Below the pieces are notes generated by a model. That model saw only the letters and a list, made by a program, of their open reading frames with translations. It did not search any database and was not told the DNA's origin. A program made the position numbers and the translations under genes. Shown one piece after another: positions 36,343 to 45,695 of a stretch of DNA of 64,000 bases. The stretch is from the NCBI GenBank assembly GCA_934178555.1, contig CAKPQL010000004.1, positions 28,467 through 92,466 of the forward strand. Reading direction: 5' to 3'. The DNA comes from an uncultured Clostridia bacterium. GTDB lineage: Bacteria > Bacillota > Clostridia > TANB77 > CAG-508. Position 1 is the first letter of the stretch. Each line of letters opens with the position of its first letter.

Positions 36343-37548
36343 CTAAGAATTATCGATTTCATTCTCAAACATAACAATCTTCTGCAATTCTGAAAAGAAA
36401 TTAAAAAGTTTTACTTTTTCACCACCACTTTCATACTTCTGCACAAAATCATTAATAAATTTTGAGAAAGTCATACGAACTGTCTTATTCTGTTCAATAG
36501 GAATATCAGCATCTGCAAAAATAATATCAACATTTATTTTTTCTTTTTTTACAGCCAAACTTGCAATTTCAACAAGCTGTTTCTGCTCTTTTTCAGGCAG
36601 CTCGTTTAACCCCATTGCTTCCAGGACATAACGAACTCTTTCCTGAACAGGCTGTGTCTTATCAACACTTGCTAAAGTTTCCTCAAAGTCTTTAATTCCT
36701 GGCATGCATTCCATTTTAACTCTATGGTTAGAAATTACACCTTCATCAGACTCTTTTGCACTTTCTTCAACATTAATTACTTCCTTTTCTGTTTCTGTTG
36801 CCCGTTCATTAGAGTATTCTACTGTAGAATATTCATCTACATTTTTAAAAGCATACTCTTTATACTTACTAGTTACATTCAGGAATGACAACAAAGTTAT
36901 TGAATATTCTTTAAGTTTTTTGGAAACCTGTCGTCCAGAGTAAACCTTATACCACTGTGTACAAAAGATATTCTTATCCTTTAAAGTACTTTCTAAATTT
37001 GGCCATGTAATCTTATCTACTTCTGCAGACGCGATTACTAAATTAGTAAAGAAATTCTTCTTTGTGCCCATTTCCAGCCATTCTGATACTAAGTTTGCAA
37101 AATGTTTAAAAGAAGTTGAATTTTTTGCAATTTCTTCTAACTCCGGAATGGTTATAGCGGTTGAGTTTACTTTCTTAGTAGATTGTTCTTCTCTTTTCTT
37201 TTTTTGCTGTTTGGTCTTTTCAGAGCTTTCACTTTCTACCTCTTCCTGCTCAGTACTTTTACTTTCTGTTTTTTCCTGTTCAGAGTCATTTGGTTTTTCA
37301 ACCTTTAAGTTTTCATCTTCTTCGTACTCTGTCAAGTTCCTACCGTAATTCAACTCAATTACTTCGCAATGACCTATTGCATCAATAATTGCCATTGGAG
37401 GTTCCTGAAAAGCAATTTCCATTTTTGCTTCTTTACCTCTTACAACAATGCTACTTGTAGGATTAAAATTCCGGAAGAATGCCCTAATCAAGTATTCAGC
37501 ATTTTCTCCTTGCTTAAACCTTACCTTTGCCCAAAACTTACTCATCAT
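36343..37548 (-). CDS. Orphan protein of foreign composition, contains an in-frame CGG
   Basis: A 401-residue protein I do not recognise. Residues 1-70 form a compact domain (FWAKVRFKQGENAEYLIRAF, MAIIDAIGHCEVIELNYGRN). Residues about 75-120 are a Glu/Lys/Ser-rich linker, about 125-230 form a helical domain (LVSEWLEMGTKKNFFTNL) and a C-terminal helical domain follows (VRYVLEAMGLNELPEKE). Its third-position GC and use of TTC, AAG and CAG are higher than in its neighbours. Codon 26 (37473-37471) is an in-frame CGG; a +1 shift there would end the protein within about 12 codons, so here CGG would have to mean arginine. Both points suggest transfer from another host. Palindromes lie upstream. Confidence 0.6.
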   Translation of the reverse strand: MMSKFWAKVRFKQGENAEYLIRAFFRNFNPTSSIVVRGKEAKMEIAFQEPPMAIIDAIGHCEVIELNYGRNLTEYEEDENLKVEKPNDSEQEKTESKSTEQEEVESESSEKTKQQKKKREEQSTKKVNSTAITIPELEEIAKNSTSFKHFANLVSEWLEMGTKKNFFTNLVIASAEVDKITWPNLESTLKDKNIFCTQWYKVYSGRQVSKKLKEYSITLLSFLNVTSKYKEYAFKNVDEYSTVEYSNERATETEKEVINVEESAKESDEGVISNHRVKMECMPGIKDFEETLASVDKTQPVQERVRYVLEAMGLNELPEKEQKQLVEIASLAVKKEKINVDIIFADADIPIEQNKTVRMTFSKFINDFVQKYESGGEKVKLFNFFSELQKIVMFENEIDNS

Positions 37549-37619
37549 GTTTCTCCTTTCAATGTTTAAAAGTTTATTAGGTATAAATGTATCTTGATAT
37601 TTCCATGTTTTTTTAGATA

Positions 37620-37673
37620 TTTAGCAAATTAAGCAATTGCTAAAATATATTAAATACTTTGGAAATATTCCAA
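37620..37673. promoter_or_regulatory. Two inverted repeats upstream of the orphan gene
   Basis: TTTAGCAA (37620-37627) is mirrored by TTGCTAAA (37637-37644). TTGGAA, three bases and TTCCAA (37659-37673) form a second palindrome. Both lie in the 226-base gap between hemW and the orphan gene, roughly 70-125 bases before its start, where an operator would be expected. No regulator is encoded next to it. Confidence 0.45.
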
Positions 37674-37723
37674 TATAATCTATTATACTATAATTTACAT
37701 AATTTGCAACAGTTGGCAAAAAA

Positions 37724-37753
37724 ATAACTATATTACTATATAGCTATTTTTTA
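37724..37753 (-). terminator. Probable terminator of hemW
   Basis: On the minus strand AATAGCTATAT and ATATAGTTATT form an imperfect stem followed by a run of T. It lies about 20 bases after the hemW stop. Confidence 0.7.
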
Positions 37754-37774
37754 GTTTATTGCTTTCATTATACA

Positions 37775-38902
37775 TTATACGAATTCTTCCCAAACTTCAT
37801 TTGCAAAATCTAGACCTTTTTTCGTTAATTTTATATTATCGCCATCAACCTCAAGCAAATCTTCCTTTACTAATTTTTCTATTCTTTCTCTATATACATA
37901 TAAAGGATTCTCTTGAAATTTATTTTTAAATGCTTTTATTTCCACTCCATCTAACATTCTTAATTTTAGCATCATATATTCTTCCATCTTTGATTCTCTT
38001 GTTTGAATTTCATTTATTTCTTTATTTTTATTATATTCATAATTTTCAATATTTTTTATATATGCTTCTAAATCTTGCGTATTTGAATATCTCATATTAT
38101 TTATATATGAATGTGCTGCAGTTCCAAAGCCATAATATTCTTGTTGTTTCCAACAGTTACTATTATGCTTTGATTCGAAGCCACTCTTTGCAAAATTAGA
38201 TATTTCATAATGTATATATCCCTTATTTTCTAAAATTTCTTTTGTTTTCCAATACATTTTTCTTTCTAACTCTTCTTTTGGCAGGATTTCCGTATTTTGT
38301 TCAACTAATTCCTTTAATTTAGTTCCATCCTCTAATATTAATGAATAGACAGAAATATGTTTTGGCTCAAGATTTGTTATAATGTTTAAGCTTTCTTCTA
38401 AATCCTTCATCGTCTGGTTTGGCAAACCTAGCATTAAATCTATATTAGTATTAGTAAAATCGGCTTGTTTTATCATTTCATAGGCATCAATAAACTGTTC
38501 AAAATCATGTATTCTTCCAATACTTTTCAATAATTTATTGTTAGTAGTTTGCACTCCTATGCTTATTCTATTTATTCCACTTTCTTTGTAATCTATTAAC
38601 TTTTCTTTTGTTAATGTACCTGGATTTATCTCTATTGTAACTTCCCTTTTTTCATCTTGTCCAACTTTTTTATAAATCTCCTCTAATATTTCTTTTATAT
38701 AGCTACTATCAATTACAGATGGTGTTCCTCCACCTATATATATTGTATCTATTTTATCATCATCTTTTAATATATATTTAATTTCTTTTCTTAATGCATT
38801 TATGTATTTTTCTATCATACATTCTCTATTAGCAAATGATACAAAATCGCAATAATAGCATTTTTGCTTACAAAATGGTATGTGTATATATATCCCTTTC
38901 AT
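37775..38902 (-). CDS. hemW: Radical-SAM heme chaperone HemW
   Basis: A 375-residue protein formerly annotated as coproporphyrinogen oxidase. The radical-SAM cysteines are in CKQKCYYCDF near residue 10, with the IGGGTPS motif near 57, GVQTTNNKLLKSIGRIHD and LMLGLPNQT after it, and a C-terminal winged-helix domain. HemW inserts heme into respiratory enzymes. The start follows GGAGG. It lies 23 bases after whiA and starts no obvious operon with the orphan gene. Confidence 0.93.
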   Translation of the reverse strand: MKGIYIHIPFCKQKCYYCDFVSFANRECMIEKYINALRKEIKYILKDDDKIDTIYIGGGTPSVIDSSYIKEILEEIYKKVGQDEKREVTIEINPGTLTKEKLIDYKESGINRISIGVQTTNNKLLKSIGRIHDFEQFIDAYEMIKQADFTNTNIDLMLGLPNQTMKDLEESLNIITNLEPKHISVYSLILEDGTKLKELVEQNTEILPKEELERKMYWKTKEILENKGYIHYEISNFAKSGFESKHNSNCWKQQEYYGFGTAAHSYINNMRYSNTQDLEAYIKNIENYEYNKNKEINEIQTRESKMEEYMMLKLRMLDGVEIKAFKNKFQENPLYVYRERIEKLVKEDLLEVDGDNIKLTKKGLDFANEVWEEFV

Positions 38903-38925
38903 CTAGTTCCTCCGCTCTATATTTG

Positions 38926-39567
38926 CTATTTACGTAATTCTTCTGCTATTTCATGAATTTTCTTTAGTCTATGATTTACTCCTGACTTTCCTATAGGGAT
39001 TTCTAATATTTGTCCTAATTGTTCTAGCGAAAGTTCTGGGTTTTCTTCTCTTAATACTATTATTTCTTTTAACATTTTAGGCAAATCATCAAATTTATTG
39101 CATTTTCTTATTAATTTTATATCCTCCATTTGCATTACAGCAGCATTTATAGTTTTATTTAAATTAGCAGTCTCACAATTTACTAATCTATTTATATTGT
39201 TTTTAGTTTCCTTTATAACTCTTATCTCTTCGAATTTTAAAACAGATGTATTTGCTCCCACAAAAGCTAAAAATTTAGAAATCTCTTCTCCATCTTTTAT
39301 ATACACCATATATCCCTTATTTTTAGTAATTATTTTAGAATTTATATTATATTTTTTTAATATTTTCTGTATTTCTTCTGCTTTATCTACAGTTTTAAAT
39401 AATATTTCTAAATGGTAATCCTTGTTTGGATCATTTATAAAACCTGTTTTTATAAATGACTCTCTCACACACACTCTATCTATCTGTTCTTCTTGTTTCA
39501 TACCACTTTTATTGTCCCATACTTTTTGGTTTAATAATTCTTCCTTTAAATCCGATGAAAAAGACAT
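38926..39567 (-). CDS. whiA: Shortened WhiA-type regulator
   Basis: A 213-residue WhiA relative; typical members have about 310 residues. It starts normally (MSFSSDLKEELL, ATG 39567, AAGGAG upstream) but passes after about 30 residues into the second half of the LAGLIDADG-like fold (RESFIKTGFINDPNKDYHLEIL). It then keeps the conserved RLVNCETANLNKTINAA and the C-terminal HTH (LSLEQLGQILEIPIGKSGVNHRLKKI). The first LAGLIDADG half, about 90 residues, is missing without a frameshift. WhiA affects division and sporulation; this version keeps the DNA-binding domain. It lies between prmC and hemW. Confidence 0.85.
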   Translation of the reverse strand: MSFSSDLKEELLNQKVWDNKSGMKQEEQIDRVCVRESFIKTGFINDPNKDYHLEILFKTVDKAEEIQKILKKYNINSKIITKNKGYMVYIKDGEEISKFLAFVGANTSVLKFEEIRVIKETKNNINRLVNCETANLNKTINAAVMQMEDIKLIRKCNKFDDLPKMLKEIIVLREENPELSLEQLGQILEIPIGKSGVNHRLKKIHEIAEELRK

Positions 39568-39635
39568 TATTTTTTCTCCTTTTCTGTTTATTATATATAT
39601 TTTTTCGTTGAACACCATTGTTTTAGTTTCCTACA

Positions 39636-40475
39636 TTATTTTAAGCATACAACAACTCTATCGTTTCCTGCTAAATCCTTTTTACAATATACATTTTTAT
39701 ACTCTTCACTAAACAATTCTGTAACAACTTTTCCTTGATTGTATCCAATTTCCATACAAATTGCTCCAAAATCTTTTAAACGTTTTTTAGAATCTATCAG
39801 TAATCTTCTATAAAAATCCAAACCATCTCTACCACCATCTAATGCTATTTTTGGTTCCTTTTGCACTTGAATTTCTAAATTATTTATAACATTAGTTTCT
39901 ATATACGGTGGGTTTGAAACTATTATATCAAATTTCATATTACAATTTACTTTTTCAAACATATTTGAATTTATAAATTCAATTTTTTCATTTACATTAT
40001 TTTTTATTGCATTTTTCTTTGCAATTTCTAATGCTTTTTCACTTATATCTACCGCATATATTTTATCTACATTTGTATATTTTGCAATAGAAACTGCTAT
40101 TGCTCCACTCCCTGTACACATATCTATTATTGATATATTATTTTTATCTTTAACTAAATTTAATACTTCTTCTACCAAAATTTCGGTATCTGGTCTAGGT
40201 ATTAACACATTTTCATCCACATAAAAATCAATACCCATAAATTCTTGTTTATGGGTAAGATATTGAAGTGGCGTTCCGCTCACCATTTCATTTATTTTAG
40301 CAAAAAATTCATTACAAATTGTATCTGATAAAAACTCATTTTCATTAATTAAAAGATACTCCTTGCTTTTTTGCAATATATTTGATAGCAATATTTTAGA
40401 TTTTTGAATTGGACTTTCTACATTTGATCTTTTTAATATTTCAATTGAATTTTTTAAAGCTTCACTAATTGTCAT
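39636..40475 (-). CDS. prmC: Peptide chain release factor glutamine methyltransferase PrmC
   Basis: Methylates the GGQ glutamine of release factors. The 279 residues show an N-terminal helical domain with TPLQYLTHKQEFMG, the SAM-binding motif IDMCTGSGAIAVSIA near 118, and the catalytic NPPY (IIVSNPPYIE near 186). The start shares a base with the stop of the LCP gene, so translation is coupled. The usual partner prfA is not next to it. Confidence 0.95.
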   Translation of the reverse strand: MTISEALKNSIEILKRSNVESPIQKSKILLSNILQKSKEYLLINENEFLSDTICNEFFAKINEMVSGTPLQYLTHKQEFMGIDFYVDENVLIPRPDTEILVEEVLNLVKDKNNISIIDMCTGSGAIAVSIAKYTNVDKIYAVDISEKALEIAKKNAIKNNVNEKIEFINSNMFEKVNCNMKFDIIVSNPPYIETNVINNLEIQVQKEPKIALDGGRDGLDFYRRLLIDSKKRLKDFGAICMEIGYNQGKVVTELFSEEYKNVYCKKDLAGNDRVVVCLK

Positions 40476-41935
40476 TACTTATTCTCCATTACTTTTTTTA
40501 TTTCATTTCGTGCTTCCTGTATAGAACTTTCATTAGGAATCATTACATACAATGGTTGACTTCCCATTGAATAAGTTGTATTTGTAGAACCCGTTCCTGT
40601 TAATGAAATAGTTTTTATTTTCCATGAAGGCATACTTTCTAATTGTTTTTTAACTATATCAAGTACCTCATTTTGGTCTATATTTGTATTAAAACTTCCA
40701 GATAACGAATTAAGTATACTAGTATATTTCTTCAAAATTGTTGTACTATTTAATACTTTATTTATAACAGCTTCTATAACTTTTTGTTGATTCTTTATTC
40801 TTTGATTATCTCCACCTGCAAATGAATATCTTTCTCTACTAAATGCTAATGCCGCATTTCCATCTAAACGGTTATATCCTTTTTTGAAATGATATCCTAC
40901 AGTTGAAAAATCATAGTCTGAATATACATCTATTCCTCCTAATGTGTCTACTAATTTTATAAGAGTAGTAAAGTTCACTCTTAAATAATAGTTAATATCT
41001 ATATTTAAAAAATCCTCAACTGTAGTAACAGTTTCTGTTATTCCATATATTCCTGAATGTGTTAATTTATCTTTTGCCTTTTTACTATGTAATGTTACAT
41101 AGTAATCTCTTGGAATAGATGTAAGAAGGACTTCGTGAGTATTTAGATTAATTGTTGCAACAATATTTGCATCACTCCTAGACACATTATTTATATTTCC
41201 ATAAGTATCTATTCCACTAATATATACACTAAATACTCGGTTTTCAATAGTATATTTAGAATTTGCATCTTCTATTGATGCTTGTGTTTCTATTTTATGT
41301 GTTTCAGTTGTAATAATTTTAGTTTTATCTTTAAATTCTTCTATTTCGTCTGATAACATATTGTATTGAGATGAACTTACAATAACAACATCTATTTTTT
41401 TATCTATCAAATCATTTCCTAATTGTGTCAAATTTTCTTCTGCCTTTAATGTAACAGTTACTCTGTTTTGTATCTTTTCTTTTACATCGTCTTCTATTTG
41501 GAAAGCATATACTTCTTTGCCAACAATATCTTCTATTTTATTATATGTGCTATCTTTTCGTACAACTATATAATATTGCTCTACTTCGTCAACCTCTGTA
41601 AATATTTTACCTAAGAAATTCATTGTTACATCAACATAGTGATTTGCAAAAATATATCCGGCTGATGTAATAATTATTATAAATAAGCAAAAAATATTTA
41701 ATTTAAGAGTTTTATGTTTTTTTACTAAACCTATAACTAAAGCCATTGTAAATATAATTTCTACAATTGTAATTATTGCTACATATGAAGTTGGTAATAT
41801 TTTTGTATTTAAAATCGAACTATAAAATCTAATTGTTATAATGAGAAACGCTAATCCTATTATTAAAAATGCTATGCGCAGTTTGTTTACATTTTTTTTA
41901 TTATTTTCTTCTCTCATTCTTCTTCCACTACTCAT
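40475..41935 (-). CDS. LytR-CpsA-Psr (LCP) family cell-wall polymer ligase
   Basis: A 486-residue membrane protein with about four N-terminal membrane helices (within 20-120), then a periplasmic-binding-like insert (TYNKIEDIVGKEVYAF) and the LCP catalytic domain (SVYISGIDTYG, NINTHEVLLTSIPRDYYV-like region, DKLTHSGIYG, ALAFSRERYSFAGGDNQR). LCP proteins attach capsule, teichoic acid or other glycopolymers from lipid carriers to peptidoglycan. It is the last gene of the polysaccharide cluster and overlaps the flippase gene by 8 bases. Confidence 0.9.
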   Translation of the reverse strand: MSSGRRMREENNKKNVNKLRIAFLIIGLAFLIITIRFYSSILNTKILPTSYVAIITIVEIIFTMALVIGLVKKHKTLKLNIFCLFIIIITSAGYIFANHYVDVTMNFLGKIFTEVDEVEQYYIVVRKDSTYNKIEDIVGKEVYAFQIEDDVKEKIQNRVTVTLKAEENLTQLGNDLIDKKIDVVIVSSSQYNMLSDEIEEFKDKTKIITTETHKIETQASIEDANSKYTIENRVFSVYISGIDTYGNINNVSRSDANIVATINLNTHEVLLTSIPRDYYVTLHSKKAKDKLTHSGIYGITETVTTVEDFLNIDINYYLRVNFTTLIKLVDTLGGIDVYSDYDFSTVGYHFKKGYNRLDGNAALAFSRERYSFAGGDNQRIKNQQKVIEAVINKVLNSTTILKKYTSILNSLSGSFNTNIDQNEVLDIVKKQLESMPSWKIKTISLTGTGSTNTTYSMGSQPLYVMIPNESSIQEARNEIKKVMENK

Positions 41936-43469
41936 TTAATTTCCTCCTAATATACTTTTTATTTAATATACTTTTTATAATAGATATATAATATTTCAAT
42001 TCATCTGTTTTTCTGAATAAAATATATAAAAACAAATTAACAATTACTAAACAAATAATAATACTTATTATTAATTTTTGCAATACATTACCTATACTTA
42101 TAGAATTTATTGCAAAAAACACTAATATAAAAGCAATAGCTATTATAACAGTATATTTTAAAAATTCTAATATATAATCAATTTTTTTCCTATTAAAAAG
42201 TGGATTATATATGTACTTTGGGAATCCATAAAAATGTAAAACTAATGAACTTACAATTGTTCCTATGATAACACCTTCAAGTCCAATCCACAATACTAAA
42301 CCAATTGATACAATAAGATTTATAACAGCTTCTATTATTGGTACAAATCTATTTTCATAGCAAATTCCTCCTGCTGAAGCAAAAGTTTGCATAGTTCTTC
42401 TCATACCTTGAGCATAAAAATTTATTGCAAATATTAATGCTGTTAAATTTGAAAAAGTATATTCAGTTCCCAACCATAATGTCACTAGTGGATTTATTGT
42501 AAAAGCCATTCCTATTGATGCCAACCCATATATCCAAAAATTCAAAAATGTCATTTTCTTGTATATCTCATAAGATTTTTCTTTATTATCTTCCACTAAT
42601 AACTCTCCTACGCTACTAGTAACTGCTGAAAATATCTGAGATAGCAATGTGTTTGCTGCATTTATAATTAATGTATAACTTGCATAGATTCCTGAAATAG
42701 CTAAGCCTAAAAATTTAGATATTATTATGCTATCAGTTCCTAGCACTAAATATCCTCCAATTTGATGAAATATCAATGCTTTAACTCTCTTCTTTATGTC
42801 ATCAATTACATCATCATCCAATTTTTCCTTATTATTCTTCATAATTTCTGGATACATTCTATTAGCCAAATAATTTATCAATATATTTTCAAATAGTCTA
42901 CATACAATCTTTATTAATAAGTATACTACATAATTTTTTATTGTAAACAAAACTAATATCTGTAAACTATTCATTACTAACATATATATTATATGTATTA
43001 AATCTACATATCGATTTTTTTGATTTGCATAAATTATAGAACGTTTATACGCAATCAAATATGAAACTGCTGAATCTGCTATAAATAAAATATAAATAAA
43101 ATATAAATTTTCAGGTATACTATTGTTTCCTATAAAAAATTTAATAAATGGCATAATAAGTAGTCCAACTACAACTACTATTATTGCTATTGTGTTATAA
43201 CATTTTTTATAGAAATTCATAAGTTTTTTTATTTTTATTGTATCTTTCTCTGCAATCGGCTTATATAAATGATATATTATCTGTGATCCTATACCAAGTT
43301 CCACTATTGAAAGCATAGAAATTATATTAGTAAATACTCCATTTAAACCAGAATATTCAATTCCTAGATTGTTTACTAATATATTTTGTGATATAAAGCT
43401 AATAATAATAGTTATTAAATTACAAAGTAAAGCAGTTATTATATTCTTTATTGAATTTTCTAATCTCAT
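41928..43469 (-). CDS. Polysaccharide flippase (Wzx/MATE-like)
   Basis: A 513-residue protein with about 14 membrane helices and the polysaccharide-transporter pattern (ILVNNLGIEYSGLNGVFTN, IGSQIIYHLYKPIAEKDT). It probably turns lipid-linked repeat units of the polysaccharide to the outer face. It is followed by the LCP ligase and preceded by the glycosyltransferases, the order expected of a Wzy-dependent cluster. Confidence 0.88.
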   Translation of the reverse strand: MRLENSIKNIITALLCNLITIIISFISQNILVNNLGIEYSGLNGVFTNIISMLSIVELGIGSQIIYHLYKPIAEKDTIKIKKLMNFYKKCYNTIAIIVVVVGLLIMPFIKFFIGNNSIPENLYFIYILFIADSAVSYLIAYKRSIIYANQKNRYVDLIHIIYMLVMNSLQILVLFTIKNYVVYLLIKIVCRLFENILINYLANRMYPEIMKNNKEKLDDDVIDDIKKRVKALIFHQIGGYLVLGTDSIIISKFLGLAISGIYASYTLIINAANTLLSQIFSAVTSSVGELLVEDNKEKSYEIYKKMTFLNFWIYGLASIGMAFTINPLVTLWLGTEYTFSNLTALIFAINFYAQGMRRTMQTFASAGGICYENRFVPIIEAVINLIVSIGLVLWIGLEGVIIGTIVSSLVLHFYGFPKYIYNPLFNRKKIDYILEFLKYTVIIAIAFILVFFAINSISIGNVLQKLIISIIICLVIVNLFLYILFRKTDELKYYISIIKSILNKKYIRRKLNE

Positions 43470-43478
43470 ATATTACTT

Positions 43479-44672
43479 TCAACTCTCCTTTATATAGTTA
43501 CAAAACTCTTCAAAATACCTATCTTTATTAAAGCTCTGTTTATTCAGCCTCAACTTACATTTATTCCTTAATTCTTCAGAAATATTTTTATTATTTATTA
43601 AAACTTCTATTTTATCTTCTATATCTTCTTCTAAATTTTCTAAATTAACATATAATGCACAATCTTCCAAAATATCTGGCAAAGCACCTGCTTTAGTTGC
43701 AATTATAGGAATATTATAATACATTGCTTCAAGTGCCACAACTCCAAATGCTTCATTACAAATTGAAGGTATTACACATACATTAGCTAGCTTATAATAA
43801 TATATTATATCTGTATATTTTACATATCCAGTAAATATAATCTTATTTTGTATTTCATTTGTTTCTTTTATCAGTTCTTTTTCAAAATCTGTTTTCTTAT
43901 AATTATCAGCAAACCATGAAGATCCAACAATTAATAGTTTTACGTTATCGTACTTCATACTTATTCTTTTGAATGCTGTAATAAGCTCTAATATCCCCTT
44001 CTCTTTAATTACCCTGCCAACATAGCATATTACAAAATCATCTTCTTGTAAACCATTTTTTAAAATCATTTCTTGCAATTTCTCAGATTTTATATTATTT
44101 TCACTTAACAAATCATAGTCTATACAATTGTTTAAAACAAATATTTTTTTAGATTTTTTTACCTCCATTAATCTTCTCTTTATATACTCGCTAACAGTAA
44201 ATATTCTTTGTGCTGTAGTTTCTATAAACATATAATTTTCATGTGTTTTATCACATTCATTAAAGTCATTATGCATGTGATAATACAACTTATCTTTAAA
44301 TTTAGTTTTCTCATATACTCTTTTATATAAAAACATATTATTTTCTATTATAACTTTATCATATTCATGCCTATTTAATAACTTTATGCATTTTTCTATT
44401 GAAGACATATAGCTTCTTTTTCGTTTTAGAATTTTATTTATAAAATTATTTGCTTTTTGAATTATTTTATCAAAAAAATTTATATTTACTTGTATTACTC
44501 TAGTATGTTTATAATCACTTATTATATTTTCCGAATATATTGAATATAAATCTATATCAAAATTATAATTTTTTTCATTTTCTCTTACAATATCTAGCAT
44601 CAATTGTTCTACAGCTCCGCCATTTACATTTGATACTGGTAAAATCATTGGAGATACGAAAGCAATTTTCAT
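43479..44672 (-). CDS. Family 4 glycosyltransferase
   Basis: A 397-residue GT-B fold enzyme. The N-terminus has VSPMILPVSNVNGGAVE, and the C-terminal nucleotide-sugar domain has ICYVGRVIKEKGILELI near 215 and EAFGVVALEAMYYNIPIIATKAGALPDI near 310, with the E-x7-E motif. It transfers a sugar during repeat-unit assembly; donor and linkage are unknown. The ribosome site is AGAGGTG. Confidence 0.9.
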   Translation of the reverse strand: MKIAFVSPMILPVSNVNGGAVEQLMLDIVRENEKNYNFDIDLYSIYSENIISDYKHTRVIQVNINFFDKIIQKANNFINKILKRKRSYMSSIEKCIKLLNRHEYDKVIIENNMFLYKRVYEKTKFKDKLYYHMHNDFNECDKTHENYMFIETTAQRIFTVSEYIKRRLMEVKKSKKIFVLNNCIDYDLLSENNIKSEKLQEMILKNGLQEDDFVICYVGRVIKEKGILELITAFKRISMKYDNVKLLIVGSSWFADNYKKTDFEKELIKETNEIQNKIIFTGYVKYTDIIYYYKLANVCVIPSICNEAFGVVALEAMYYNIPIIATKAGALPDILEDCALYVNLENLEEDIEDKIEVLINNKNISEELRNKCKLRLNKQSFNKDRYFEEFCNYIKES

Positions 44673-44673
44673 T

Positions 44674-45684
44674 TTATTTGCACCTCTGTTTCAGCATCTT
44701 CTTTAATTTATATGCTTTTTTCAATTTTTTATATTTTTTTGAATTTAATAATTTTAAGCAATATCTACTAAACCTAGATATATCCTTAGATATTATTAAA
44801 TTATTAAATAGTTTTTTATTACACGAATTCCATATTTTTTCTATATCCAAATCATTATCAATACAAAACATTTTATAAATAATTTCATTTAGCTGACTAA
44901 CCCCTAGTACTTTTATTAAGTTTTCTATTTCATTATTAGATTCATTGTTATTATCTAAAATAACTTGAATCTGCTCAAATACTATATTTATATTATTCAA
45001 ATATTTACTCCAAAACTTTATATCTCTAGTATTAAAATCTTTAAAGAAGTAATAATATGTGCATTTATTAGATAAATAATAGTTCTCTGATTTAGAAAAA
45101 ATATCTATAAAAAATAACTTGTCCTCCATATAATCTACATTTTCATTAAAAGGCTTTACATTATCAATAAATTTTCTTTTTATCATTAACACCCATACAA
45201 ATGTAGAAATTTCCCCTTTTATAATTTTCATCAATATTTCTTTCTTTTTAGATTTATTATCAACTAATATATCTTCATTAAATAAACATTTTCCTTCAGA
45301 TATTTTTAAATTTTCGTCATTGCTTAAGTAATAATTACATTTTACGAAATCACAATTGCTTGATTCTAATATTTCAACCATATCGTATATAGCTTCTTTC
45401 AATAACATATCGTCAGGATCTACAAAAGTTATATAATCCCCTGTTGCATTTTTAATTCCTACATTTCTAGCTGAACTTACTCCACCATTTGATTTATAGA
45501 TATACTTTATTCTATCGTCTTTTTTTATATATCCATATGCAATTTCTTTAGTACTATCAGTTGATCCATCATCAACTAATAACAATTCTATATCCTTATA
45601 GGTTTGGTTACTTATTGAATTTATACATCTCTTTAAAGTATTACTACAATTATACATAGGAACTATAATGGATACTTTAGCCAT
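44674..45684 (-). CDS. Family 2 glycosyltransferase
   Basis: A 336-residue GT-A enzyme with the N-terminal VSIIVPMYNCSNTLKRCINS, LLVDDGSTDST and DYITFVDPDDM metal-binding motif near 90. A variable C-terminal part with no membrane helix follows. It adds one sugar in the polysaccharide pathway. It lies one base after its neighbour's start region. Confidence 0.92.
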   Translation of the reverse strand: MAKVSIIVPMYNCSNTLKRCINSISNQTYKDIELLLVDDGSTDSTKEIAYGYIKKDDRIKYIYKSNGGVSSARNVGIKNATGDYITFVDPDDMLLKEAIYDMVEILESSNCDFVKCNYYLSNDENLKISEGKCLFNEDILVDNKSKKKEILMKIIKGEISTFVWVLMIKRKFIDNVKPFNENVDYMEDKLFFIDIFSKSENYYLSNKCTYYYFFKDFNTRDIKFWSKYLNNINIVFEQIQVILDNNNESNNEIENLIKVLGVSQLNEIIYKMFCIDNDLDIEKIWNSCNKKLFNNLIISKDISRFSRYCLKLLNSKKYKKLKKAYKLKKMLKQRCK

Positions 45685-45695
45685 AAAATACCTCC

